Source: Balneolales bacterium
GTDB taxonomy: Bacteria; Bacteroidota; Rhodothermia; Balneolales; Natronogracilivirgulaceae
Reading direction: 5' to 3'
Length of the DNA stretch: 17,080 nucleotides
Assembly: GCA_007131625.1 (NCBI GenBank)
Contig: SLQC01000304.1
Coordinates: 1-17,080 of the forward strand
A program made the translations under genes and the position numbers. Every line of letters starts with the position of its first letter. Position 1 is the stretch's first letter. Below, in pieces: positions 1 to 7,300 of the stretch. Below the pieces are notes generated by a model. It made no database searches, was not told the origin of the DNA, and saw only the letters and a program-made list of their open reading frames with translations.

Positions 1-1
1 A

Positions 2-166
2 CTGTTGAGCTACAATGAGTGGACACTAAGCGAAATCGCCTGGCGCATGGGTTACAGCAGTGTGCAGCACCTGTCCGGACAGTTTAAATCCGTCGTCGGC
101 CTCTCTGTATCCGAGTACAAAAAAGAAGACAGCACATCCCGGCAGAAACTGGATTCGGTGCATTGA
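2..166 (+). CDS. AraC-family transcriptional regulator, C-terminal fragment (partial at window start)
   Basis: The frame is open from the window edge and ends at TGA 164-166, giving 54 visible residues. It reads as the second helix-turn-helix half of an AraC/XylS DNA-binding domain: TLSEIAWRMGYSSVQHLSGQF matches the family pattern (x)I(A)xxxGY/FxSxxxLSxxFKxxxGxxPSxYK, followed by a short charged tail. The N-terminal sensory part lies outside the window, so the ligand is not visible. In Bacteroidota-type genomes AraC regulators with this 'MGYSSVxHLSxQFK' helix often sit next to copper ATPase genes. Together with copA on the same strand, this suggests a copper-responsive regulator of the downstream genes. 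That role is inferred. The family assignment is secure. Confidence 0.87.
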   Translation: MLSYNEWTLSEIAWRMGYSSVQHLSGQFKSVVGLSVSEYKKEDSTSRQKLDSVH

Positions 167-251
167 CTTACCGTTCCACGCTGCATCGTACTACTTTCAA
201 TGGTTTCAGGACCGAGTGCAATTCATTGAATTTCATTGTAACCCCCGTCCA

Positions 252-271
252 GGGTCTGCTGTATCAGACCC
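252..271 (+). other. Perfect 7-bp hairpin downstream of the AraC gene
   Basis: GGGTCTG (252-258) pairs exactly with CAGACCC (265-271) across a 6-nt loop. It lies 86 bases after the regulator stop codon. There is no immediate T-tract, so it is not a textbook intrinsic terminator. An overlapping direct repeat CCCCGTCC occurs at 243-250 and 269-276. It could be a weak terminator or a protein-binding site. Confidence 0.4.
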
Positions 272-349
272 CGTCCGGATTCATAATTACTTTTCACCCG
301 GGAATTTGCAAACCTGTTTTCTTGACTAATGATTATTTGGGGGAGTTTG

Positions 350-384
350 CGGTTCTAATATTAGTGGGAGGTAACGGTTCTAAT
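350..384 (+). promoter_or_regulatory. Candidate operator: 10-bp direct repeat upstream of copA
   Basis: CGGTTCTAAT occurs exactly at 350-359 and again at 375-384, with a 25-bp start-to-start spacing. The first copy overlaps a perfect palindrome, CTAATATTAG (355-364). AraC-family regulators bind direct repeats on one face of the helix. A same-strand AraC gene immediately upstream makes this a plausible binding site controlling copA or the regulator itself. The repeat is directly visible; the binding role is inference, and 25 bp is longer than the roughly 21-bp period typical of AraC half-sites. Confidence 0.4.
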
Positions 385-509
385 TAAATATAACGTCAAA
401 ATTATATAACATTCCATTGTTCTGCTGTAACGCAACCGGGTCATGCATTCGTTTAATTTGGTATGTATGAAAAGCAAACCATCTCAAAACACATTGCAGA
501 TAAGGAACC

Positions 510-2861
510 ATGGCAGATCAGGAAAACAAACACGCACTTCGCATTGAAGGCATGAGCTGCGCCTCGTGTGTGGCCAATGTTGAGCGAGCGCTGAAATCGG
601 TAGACGGTGTTCGCCGGGCTGATGTCAATCTGGCGACCTCTGAAGCCCAGGTGGATCACACTAACGATGATATTCAGGCGCTTGTCGATGCTGTGGAAAA
701 AGCCGGTTATCGCGCATCGGTACCGGATAATGGCCGGCCGGATGGAGCATCCCCGCAACCTCTCCCGGATTCTCCGTTTAAACGTAAATTTTGGATCGCC
801 CTGCCACTGGCTGCGTTCGTTTTTATATTGGATATGGGTCCGATGGCCATTCCTGCATGGCATCATTGGGTGTCGCAGCATCTCATGACATGGAACAGTA
901 TCCAGTTGGCACTGACCGCTGTTATCCTTTTCTATACCGGATCATCCTTTTTTAAAGGCGCCTGGCGGTCGGCTCTGCATCGGTCCGCGGATATGAACAG
1001 CCTTGTTGCCATCGGAACCGGTGCAGCATTTGCTTTCAGTGCGTATGCGACGTTTTTCGGCCGTGAAGGCGGACTGGTACAGCCAGGCGATGTCTATTTT
1101 GAGACGGCCGCTATCATCATCGCACTGATTCTGCTGGGTAAATGGATGGAGGAACGGGCCCGCAACCGGAGCAGGGATGCGATGACCGGATTACTGGAAA
1201 TGACCCCGCAAAAAGCACACCGGTTCAGAAATGGACATCGGAATAGCAACGCACAAAACGGGAATGCACAAAACAGGGAGTTTTCCCCGGAGCAGGATAT
1301 CGTTCGGAATGAAAAAACATCGTCAGAAGGCAATGAAGTAAGTGATGTTCAGGTTGATGACCGGGAAGTCAACCAGGATCCATCCGACAGCCTGACAGAA
1401 ACCGTTCCGGTCGGAGAGATTATCGTCGGCGACCGGCTGCTGGTAAAAGCGTTTGAGCAGGTACCTGTAGATGGAAAAGTGGTGTCGGGAAATCCTGATA
1501 TCGACGAGTCAATGATGACTGGTGAAAGTATGCCCGTCGGGAAAAAAAAGGATGACGAAGTCGCAGGGGGCACCCGTAATACTTCGGTTGCATTTGAGAT
1601 GGTCGCAACAAGGGTTGGTGCCGATACCGCACTGTCCCGAATCATCGATACGGTACGGGAAGCGCAAAACTCCAAGCCGCCGATTCAGCGCCTGGTGGAT
1701 AAAGTCGCATCCGTCTTTGTCCCGATTGTGCTGGTCGTTGCTCTGATTACTTTTATGCTGTGGTGGTGGCTGGGGAGCCCGGCGCAGGCGATGGTCAATA
1801 TGGTGGCGGTACTTGTGATTGCCTGTCCATGTGCATTGGGACTTGCGACTCCGACCGGACTGATGGTCAGTTCGGGACGGGCGGCGGAGAAAGGAATTCT
1901 GATAAAAGATGCCGTTACACTCGAAGAAGCCCGAAAAGTTGATGTCATCCTGTTTGATAAAACCGGAACGCTGACTACCGGTGTCATGGAGGTAAATCAT
2001 GTGGCACCATTTTCCGACTCCCTGACAGAAAAGGATCTGCTGACTCTGGCAGCATCGGTTGAGCAGCATTCAGATCACCCGGTTGCTGAGAGTATCGTTC
2101 GAAAAGCGGCCGGTGAAAATCTTTCACTGATGGATGCAGAACATGTGGAAACGTTCATGGGGATGGGAATTACAGGGAAAGTGGGAGAAAGGCAGGTTGA
2201 TGTCAGTTCTTATACGGTATTTGAACGGTACTCCGATGAACAGAACCAGTTTATTGCAGATGCTCAGGATCGCGGGGAAACGGTGCTGCTGGTCCGCCTG
2301 GAGAAAGAGCCGGCCGGATTCATCACCATTTCCGACCAGATCCGCCCGGAAGCACGTGGAGTTATAGAAAAATTGAAACGGATGGATATTGAGACCGTGA
2401 TGGTGACCGGTGATCAGGCCCGGAATGCACAGGTAGTCGCAGATAAACTCGGAATTAATAATGTGGAGTCTGGCGTCAAACCTGATGAAAAAGCTGAATG
2501 TGTACGGCGCTACCAGCAGAAAGGGAAGCGTGTCGCAGTGGTAGGGGATGGCATCAATGATGCCGCCGCGCTGGTTCAGGCGGATCTGGGAATGGCACTG
2601 TCCGGCGGTACCGATCTGGCTATGTCATCATCCGACATCACCCTTGTTGGAGGAAGTCTGGAAAAGGTGGTCGACGCGCTGGAACTCTCCCGCGGAACAC
2701 TCCGGATCATCCGTCAGAATCTTTTCTGGGCATTTGTTTATAACACGTTGGGCATACCACTGGCCGCTTTGGGATTCCTGAGTCCCATGTTTGCCGCTTT
2801 CGCTATGGCGATGAGCTCGGTCAGTGTGGTCACCAATAGTCTGCGAATAAAAAAAATATAA
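510..2861 (+). CDS. copA: P1B-1 type Cu(I)/Ag(I)-translocating P-type ATPase CopA
   Basis: This is a 783-aa inner-membrane ATPase that exports cytosolic Cu(I). An N-terminal HMA domain carries GMSCASC at residues 14-20. The actuator-domain loop TGES is at 337-340, the TM6 metal site CPC at 439-441, and the phosphorylation loop DKTGT at 483-487. The nucleotide-domain SDHPV has His523, followed by the TGD loop at 633-635, the GDGIND hinge at 679-684, YN at 744-745 in TM7 and MSS at 768-770 in TM8. Together these are the Cu+-ATPase (P1B-1) signature. An AAGGA sits just before the ATG. Odd feature: about 60 hydrophilic residues (roughly 238-297, rich in N, Q, E, D and S) are inserted at the start of the actuator domain, where homologues have a short turn. 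The preceding AraC gene suggests metal-responsive control. Confidence 0.97.
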   Translation: MADQENKHALRIEGMSCASCVANVERALKSVDGVRRADVNLATSEAQVDHTNDDIQALVDAVEKAGYRASVPDNGRPDGASPQPLPDSPFKRKFWIALPLAAFVFILDMGPMAIPAWHHWVSQHLMTWNSIQLALTAVILFYTGSSFFKGAWRSALHRSADMNSLVAIGTGAAFAFSAYATFFGREGGLVQPGDVYFETAAIIIALILLGKWMEERARNRSRDAMTGLLEMTPQKAHRFRNGHRNSNAQNGNAQNREFSPEQDIVRNEKTSSEGNEVSDVQVDDREVNQDPSDSLTETVPVGEIIVGDRLLVKAFEQVPVDGKVVSGNPDIDESMMTGESMPVGKKKDDEVAGGTRNTSVAFEMVATRVGADTALSRIIDTVREAQNSKPPIQRLVDKVASVFVPIVLVVALITFMLWWWLGSPAQAMVNMVAVLVIACPCALGLATPTGLMVSSGRAAEKGILIKDAVTLEEARKVDVILFDKTGTLTTGVMEVNHVAPFSDSLTEKDLLTLAASVEQHSDHPVAESIVRKAAGENLSLMDAEHVETFMGMGITGKVGERQVDVSSYTVFERYSDEQNQFIADAQDRGETVLLVRLEKEPAGFITISDQIRPEARGVIEKLKRMDIETVMVTGDQARNAQVVADKLGINNVESGVKPDEKAECVRRYQQKGKRVAVVGDGINDAAALVQADLGMALSGGTDLAMSSSDITLVGGSLEKVVDALELSRGTLRIIRQNLFWAFVYNTLGIPLAALGFLSPMFAAFAMAMSSVSVVTNSLRIKKI

Positions 2862-2927
2862 TTATCCACTTTGTTTATTAATAAAATTTAATATATTGAC
2901 GATAGCAATGTAAGTCGGCTAAAGAAG

Positions 2928-2978
2928 TGCATAAATCAGCGTTATAAGCTCTCTGACTTTCATATTAAGGTTTATGCA
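2928..2978 (+). terminator. Possible transcription terminator/stem-loop after copA
   Basis: TGCATAAA (2928-2935) is exactly inverted as TTTATGCA (2971-2978) across 35 nt, and a T7 run follows at about 2993-2999. The stem is AT-rich, the loop long, and the T-run offset by about 15 nt, so this is weak as an intrinsic terminator. It is reported because it is the only stem plus T-run after copA. Confidence 0.25.
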
Positions 2979-3089
2979 TGTGTTTACCTGAATTTTTTTG
3001 AGCAAGGGGAAGAAAAATTTGCTTGAAGAATTCACAGGAATTGCCTACTTATCCACCACTTTTCAACATTAAATAATAAAGTGCTCTGA

Positions 3090-3164
3090 ATGAAACGTTG
3101 GAAGAATCGTGTCGCGACAGTAATGGTCGTTCCGGTGGTTGTTATCGTCATGCTGACCGGGTAG
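3090..3164 (+). CDS. Possible 24-residue single-pass membrane peptide
   Basis: ATG at 3090 opens a 24-codon frame that ends at TAG 3162-3164. The peptide has a basic N-terminus (MKRWKNR) followed by an unbroken hydrophobic segment of about 16 residues (VATVMVVPVVVIVMLTG), as in small membrane subunits or a signal peptide. There is no clear Shine-Dalgarno sequence. It lies 37 bp before the HMA protein gene on the same strand. It could be a real micro-protein, the remnant of a lipoprotein signal peptide (LTG precedes the stop), or chance. No family is recognised. Confidence 0.27.
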   Translation: MKRWKNRVATVMVVPVVVIVMLTG

Positions 3165-3201
3165 TCCGGATCAGTTTTATGATAACAATCCCAAATAAAT
3201 C

Positions 3202-3417
3202 ATGGAAAAACGTGAAGTATTAGAAATCGACGGAATGCATTGCTCAGGGTGTGCGAGTACAGTTGAAAGCGCACTCATGCAATCAGACGGAGTCAGTGAA
3301 GCTTATGTCGATCACGAATCGGGAACGGTGAAAATAGTTCACTCGCTGTCCGATGATGAAGTTAGCGATATTATTACCGGAGCGGGTTACCGGTTGACCG
3401 GAAAAAAACAGGGTTAG
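3202..3417 (+). CDS. Heavy-metal-associated (HMA) domain protein, CopZ-like copper chaperone
   Basis: This 71-aa protein is a single ferredoxin-like HMA domain with the metal-binding loop GMHCSGC at residues 11-17 (Cys14 and Cys17). The family pattern of a following helix (ASTVESAL) and a C-terminal GAGYRL is also present. Proteins of this size carry Cu(I) in the cytosol and hand it to the HMA domain of a CopA-type ATPase. It is separated from copA only by the AT-rich gap. His13 in the loop differs from the CASC of the copA domain. Metal specificity (Cu versus Zn, Cd or Hg) cannot be fixed from the motif alone, but the context favours copper. Confidence 0.87.
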   Translation: MEKREVLEIDGMHCSGCASTVESALMQSDGVSEAYVDHESGTVKIVHSLSDDEVSDIITGAGYRLTGKKQG

Positions 3418-3481
3418 CAACGCTGATTCAATTCCGGCTGCATAATGCAACGGGTTCAGAAACTGGTCGCAGGCCGGTTAA

Positions 3482-3510
3482 TTGACCTTTGCACGCAATT
3501 TGTGTAACCT
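3482..3510 (+). promoter_or_regulatory. Candidate sigma70-like promoter upstream of the Cys-rich protein gene
   Basis: TTGACC (3482-3487) and TAACCT (3505-3510) are spaced by exactly 17 nt, close to a housekeeping promoter. A transcript start near 3517 would leave a 40-nt leader for the internal ATG at 3557 but only about 13 nt for the ATG at 3530. Sequence match only. Confidence 0.35.
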
Positions 3511-3523
3511 TACTTCGTAGTAA
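3510..3523 (+). promoter_or_regulatory. Palindromic candidate operator at the predicted transcript start
   Basis: TTACT (3510-3514) and AGTAA (3519-3523) form a perfect 5-bp inverted repeat around TCGT. It overlaps the last base of the candidate -10 box and the expected start site, where a repressor would block initiation. Short dyads arise by chance, so this is tentative. Confidence 0.25.
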
Positions 3524-3529
3524 TATGTC

Positions 3530-4039
3530 ATGACATCCCGTAAACACCAAAATTCCATGATCAGAAATCATCGTCTTTTAAACAGCTTTTCCGCCGTTCT
3601 TGTGGCAGTCATGCTGCTTCTGCCGGCAGAGTATGTTTTCGGTGCGATGTGTACTATGGATACGCACGATGTTGCGAATGCCGCGTCCGATACCTGTTGC
3701 CCGGAATCCGGTGAATCTGAAAGAGGTAACGAAACGGATGCTGCCGACGCGGATACTACCGATGCGGACACCGCTTCCGGGACCGGACATTGCGATATGG
3801 ATGTCTCATCGGCACACCTGAATTGTGAAGATTGCGAATGCTTCTTTCTTCCCTTTTCGGATAGCAGAAGTTCCGCCGATTACGGAATCACCATAAACCA
3901 GGTAATTCCCGATCTGTCTATTGACAGTACCTACCCGCTTTTTACTATTTCAAGCACTATATATCGGGAACATACGGACCCCGGTCCGAGCCCATCCCGG
4001 ATTCCGATATACCTGGCAAATCAGGTTTTTCTGAATTGA
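3530..4039 (+). CDS. Secreted Cys-rich protein of unknown function upstream of cusA
   Basis: The 169-aa product has an N-terminal hydrophobic stretch (about residues 19-39, ending VFGA) that looks like a signal peptide, so it is probably periplasmic. The mature part has seven cysteines (41, 56, 57, 88, 99, 102, 104), including a CC pair and a CEDCEC cluster, with an acidic D/T/A-rich linker at about 65-85. The C-terminus ends IPIYLANQVFLN. Small Cys-rich exported proteins with a Pro-Ile-rich, 'FLN/FLI'-like end are common just upstream of RND metal pumps in Bacteroidota. I see the resemblance but cannot assign a family. A second ATG at 3557 (Met10) would give a shorter, more typical signal peptide and suits the candidate promoter better. 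Metal binding is an inference. Confidence 0.65.
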   Translation: MTSRKHQNSMIRNHRLLNSFSAVLVAVMLLLPAEYVFGAMCTMDTHDVANAASDTCCPESGESERGNETDAADADTTDADTASGTGHCDMDVSSAHLNCEDCECFFLPFSDSRSSADYGITINQVIPDLSIDSTYPLFTISSTIYREHTDPGPSPSRIPIYLANQVFLN

Positions 4040-4330
4040 AAATAATCTGACTACCGGCCGGATTCATCCGACAATTGACATTTTATAACGGGTCCACTGA
4101 CTTGTTGTATCTGGTCCGCCGGATGTCCTTCCTTCCTGCCGGCCGCATTGTGTATGATCGCACAAAAGTGCATACCTTAAATTATCGAGTTCCACATCGC
4201 AAAACTGTGGGAAAGTCGGACATCAACCTGAAAGGCAAATGGTTAGTATGCCGGAAAGACGCTGAATCCATGCGTATCCCGGATAGTCCTGATGTTTTCA
4301 TATTATTAATTCGCCTGTAACAACAAAATA
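4040..4330. other. 291-bp leader region before cusA
   Basis: No supported gene lies here; an open frame from TTG 4075 to 4320 has no recognisable domain. The visible structure is a dyad at 4152-4175 and a short CGGAT-tc-ATCCG inverted repeat just after the preceding gene. The region probably carries the promoter of the cus operon, but no clear -35/-10 pair was found. Confidence 0.4.
4152..4175 (+). promoter_or_regulatory. Interrupted inverted repeat upstream of cusA
   Basis: GCAC-aaaa-GTGC (4160-4171) is a perfect dyad. Just outside it, GTAT (4152-4155) and ATAC (4172-4175) are also complementary, with a 4-nt GATC bulge on the left arm only. It lies about 155 bp before the cusA start and could be a regulator site or an mRNA leader hairpin. 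Confidence 0.3.
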
Positions 4331-7300
4331 ATGATCAGCAAAATCATCCGCTTTTTTCTTGAAAACAAACTGATAGCCCTGCTGCTGTTTCTGGCCCTGG
4401 CCGGTTGGGGTATCGCCACGGCACCGTTTGACTGGGATATCGGATTCATCCCCCGTAATCCCGTTCCGGTAGACGCCATCCCCGATATCGGTGACAACCA
4501 GCAGATCATCTTCACCGAATGGCAGGGGCGCTCGCCACAGGACATCGAGGATCAGATCACCTATCCGCTGACGACACAGCTTTTGGGAATCCCCGGTGTT
4601 CGTACCATCCGCAGCAATTCCATGTTCGGCTTTTCATCCATAAACATCATATTCGAGGACGACATCGAATTTTATTGGAGTCGCGCCCGGATTCTGGAAA
4701 AGCTGAACGCGCTGCCGGGAGGACTGCTGCCGGATGGCGTGCAGCCGGGCCTCGGACCCGACGCTACCGCTCTCGGACAGATTTTCTGGTACACTTTGGA
4801 GGGATATGACGCTGATGGGAATCCAACCGGGGGATGGGATCCGCAGGAGTTGCGATCCATTCAGGATTTCCAGGTGCGATACGCGCTTTCAGCGGTCGAA
4901 GGTGTCGCGGAAGTGGCCAGCATCGGTGGATTTGTAAAGGAGTACCAGGTGGATATCGATCCGGTTGCCATGCGGGAAGCCGGCGTTTCGGTGACCGATA
5001 TTGCCGATGCGGTGCGGAGCAGTAATCTGGATGTCGGCGCCCGGACCATCGAGATGAATCGCGCCGAGTATGTCGTGCGCGGACTCGGCTATATCCGTTC
5101 ACTGGAGGATCTTGAGGAAAGTGTGGTGGCGGTTCGCAACAATACGCCCATCCGGATAAAAGATGTGGCTCATGTAGGGATGGGTCCGGCTCAGCGTCGG
5201 GGGGCGCTCGACAAAGCCGGGGCGGATGCCGTCGGTGGCGTGGTCGTGGCCCGCTACGGTGAAAATCCGCTTGAAGTGATCAACAGGGTGAAAGAGGAGA
5301 TCGGGACAATTGCTACGGGACTCCCGTCAAAAGAACTGGCCGACGGGACCGTCTCACAGGTGAAGATTGTGCCGTTTTATGATCGTACGGGACTGATTTA
5401 CGAAACGCTTGGAACTCTGGAAGAAGCTCTTTCGCTGCAGATCCTGATTACCATCATTGTGATCATCATCATGGTGATGCATTTGCGGACCTCTTTTGTG
5501 ATTTCCGCGCTGCTGCCGCTGGCGGTGCTGATGAGTTTTATCATGATGAAATATGTCGGGGTGGATGCCAATGTGGTCGCGCTGGCCGGAATCGCGATAT
5601 CGATCGGGACGGTGGTCGATATGGGGATCATCCTCACGGAAAATATGCTCAAGCACATGGATGAAAAAGATCCCGATGAGAATCTGCTTGAGACGATCTA
5701 CCGGGCGACCGCTGAGGTGAGTCCGGCCGTGATCACCGCACTGTTAACCACGATTGTCAGCTTCCTGCCGGTGTTTATGCTGGAAGCACAGGAAGGGCGG
5801 CTGTTCGGACCGCTGGCCTGGACCAAGACCTTTATTCTGATTGCAGCGCTGGTGATCGTCATCACTCTGATCCCAGCCTTCTCCCACTGGCTTTTTTCCC
5901 AACGGATAGACAGCCGTCGCTGGCGGGTTATCTGGAACGGAGTACTGATTGGCGGTGGCGTTATCATCGCATTCTTTTATCTCGGATGGGCCGGACTCGC
6001 GCTGATGGCACTTGGAATCAACAATCTGGCGGGAATCTGGCGGGAAGATTACCGGCCTTGGGCTCCATGGGTCAATAACGGGATCATCCTGCTGGCAATC
6101 GCCTGGTTGCTGGCCGGCAACTGGCTTCCGCTGGGACCCGGAAATCCCGTATCGGTCAGCATGCTCTTTATTCTGCTGCTCGTGGCTGTCATGTTCGTAT
6201 TATTCTGGCTTTTCATAAGATATTACGAACGCATTCTGGACTGGTCGCTCAGACATAAAGCGGCATTTCTGATCATCCCGCTGCTGATTCTTCTGTTCGG
6301 TGGGATGAGCTGGCGCGGATTTGACACCACGTTCCGGTTTGTTGCAAAAGGGTGGGATGCGGTCGGAGTGGAAGTGGAAGAAACCCGCCTGTGGACCGCT
6401 ATGGACGATCGATTTCCCGGTCTGGGCCAGGAGTTTATGCCGACTCTCGACGAAGGTTCTTTTCTGCTGATGCCGACGACCATGCCGCATGCAGGTATGG
6501 AAGAGACTCTACAGATGATGCGGGGGATGGATATGCGGATCGCCTCGATACCCGAAGTGGAAACGGTGGTCGGCAAGATCGGACGGGTGGAATCGGCACT
6601 CGATCCGGCACCGGTTTCGATGTTCGAAAATGTAATCATCTATAAAAGTGAGCACAAAACCGATGAACGCGGACGTCGGGTGCGTTTTAAAGTCGAGGAC
6701 GGTGAGTTTGTGCGAAATGAGGCCGGTGAGCTGATCCCGGATCGCCGCGGCCGGTATTTCCGTCAATGGCGGGATCACATCCAGGACCAGGACGATATCT
6801 GGGCCGAAATTCTGCATGCCGCCGATATTCCCGGCGTGACATCCGCCCCGAAACTTCAGCCGATCGAAACGCGGCTGATCATGCTGCAAACGGGCATGCG
6901 GGCCAATATGGGAGTGCGCATCAGTGGTCCAGACCTGGAAACCATCGATGAATTCGCCACCAGCCTGGAGCCTCAGATCAGGCAGGTCGAGGGGGTTCGT
7001 CCGGCATCCGTATTCGCGGATCGGGTGGTTGGAAAACCGTATATCGAAATTGACATCGACCGGCAGGATATTGCCCGTCATGGCCTGACCATCCGGAATG
7101 TGCAGGAGGTGATCAGCACTGCCATCGGCGGACAGATGCTCGGGATGACGGTCGAAGGGCGGGAGAGATACCCCTTGCGTGTCCGGTATGCCCGGGAGAA
7201 CCGGAATAATCCCGACGAAATGAAACGAATCCTGGTCCCGGCGCCGGACGGCTCCCAGATCCCGCTCGGACAACTGGCTGAGTTTCGGTTCGAGACCGGC

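Larger units (their letters stand above)
167..509. other. 343-bp intergenic region ahead of copA; candidate control region
   Basis: No convincing gene is present: two short overlapping frames here have no recognisable domain and no ribosome binding site. The stretch holds a perfect 7-bp hairpin after the regulator gene, a 10-bp direct repeat with a nested palindrome, and AT-rich DNA up to the copA start, with AAGGA at 502-506 just before the ATG. It probably contains the copA promoter and operator. I cannot pin a promoter with confidence. Confidence 0.5.
2862..3201. other. 340-bp AT-rich intergenic region between copA and the HMA protein
   Basis: This stretch is visibly richer in A+T than the flanking genes. 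It contains a distant inverted repeat (2928-2978) followed by a T7 run at about 2993-2999, an imperfect direct repeat beginning TTATCCAC (2862 and 3049), and one possible tiny membrane peptide (3090-3164). No remnant of a known protein was recognised in any frame. It may hold the copA terminator and a promoter for the next gene. Confidence 0.4.

Noticed and set aside
70..81. CTGTCCGGACAG palindrome as an operator
   Set aside because: It lies inside the helix-turn-helix codons of the AraC gene and is explained by coding sequence.
60..387. Two overlapping short frames after the AraC fragment
   Set aside because: They overlap the real regulator end or sit in intergenic DNA, carry no domain, and lack ribosome binding sites.
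2862..3057. Two DnaA-box-like TTATCCAC sites (2862 and 3049) in AT-rich DNA, suggesting a replication origin
   Set aside because: Each matches only 8 of 9 bases. There are just two, with no dnaA, dnaN, rep gene or iterons; AT-rich intergenic DNA explains them.
4075..4320. 81-codon frame from TTG ahead of cusA
   Set aside because: It has a non-ATG start, no ribosome binding site, no domain or signal peptide, and it overlaps a region with regulatory-looking dyads.
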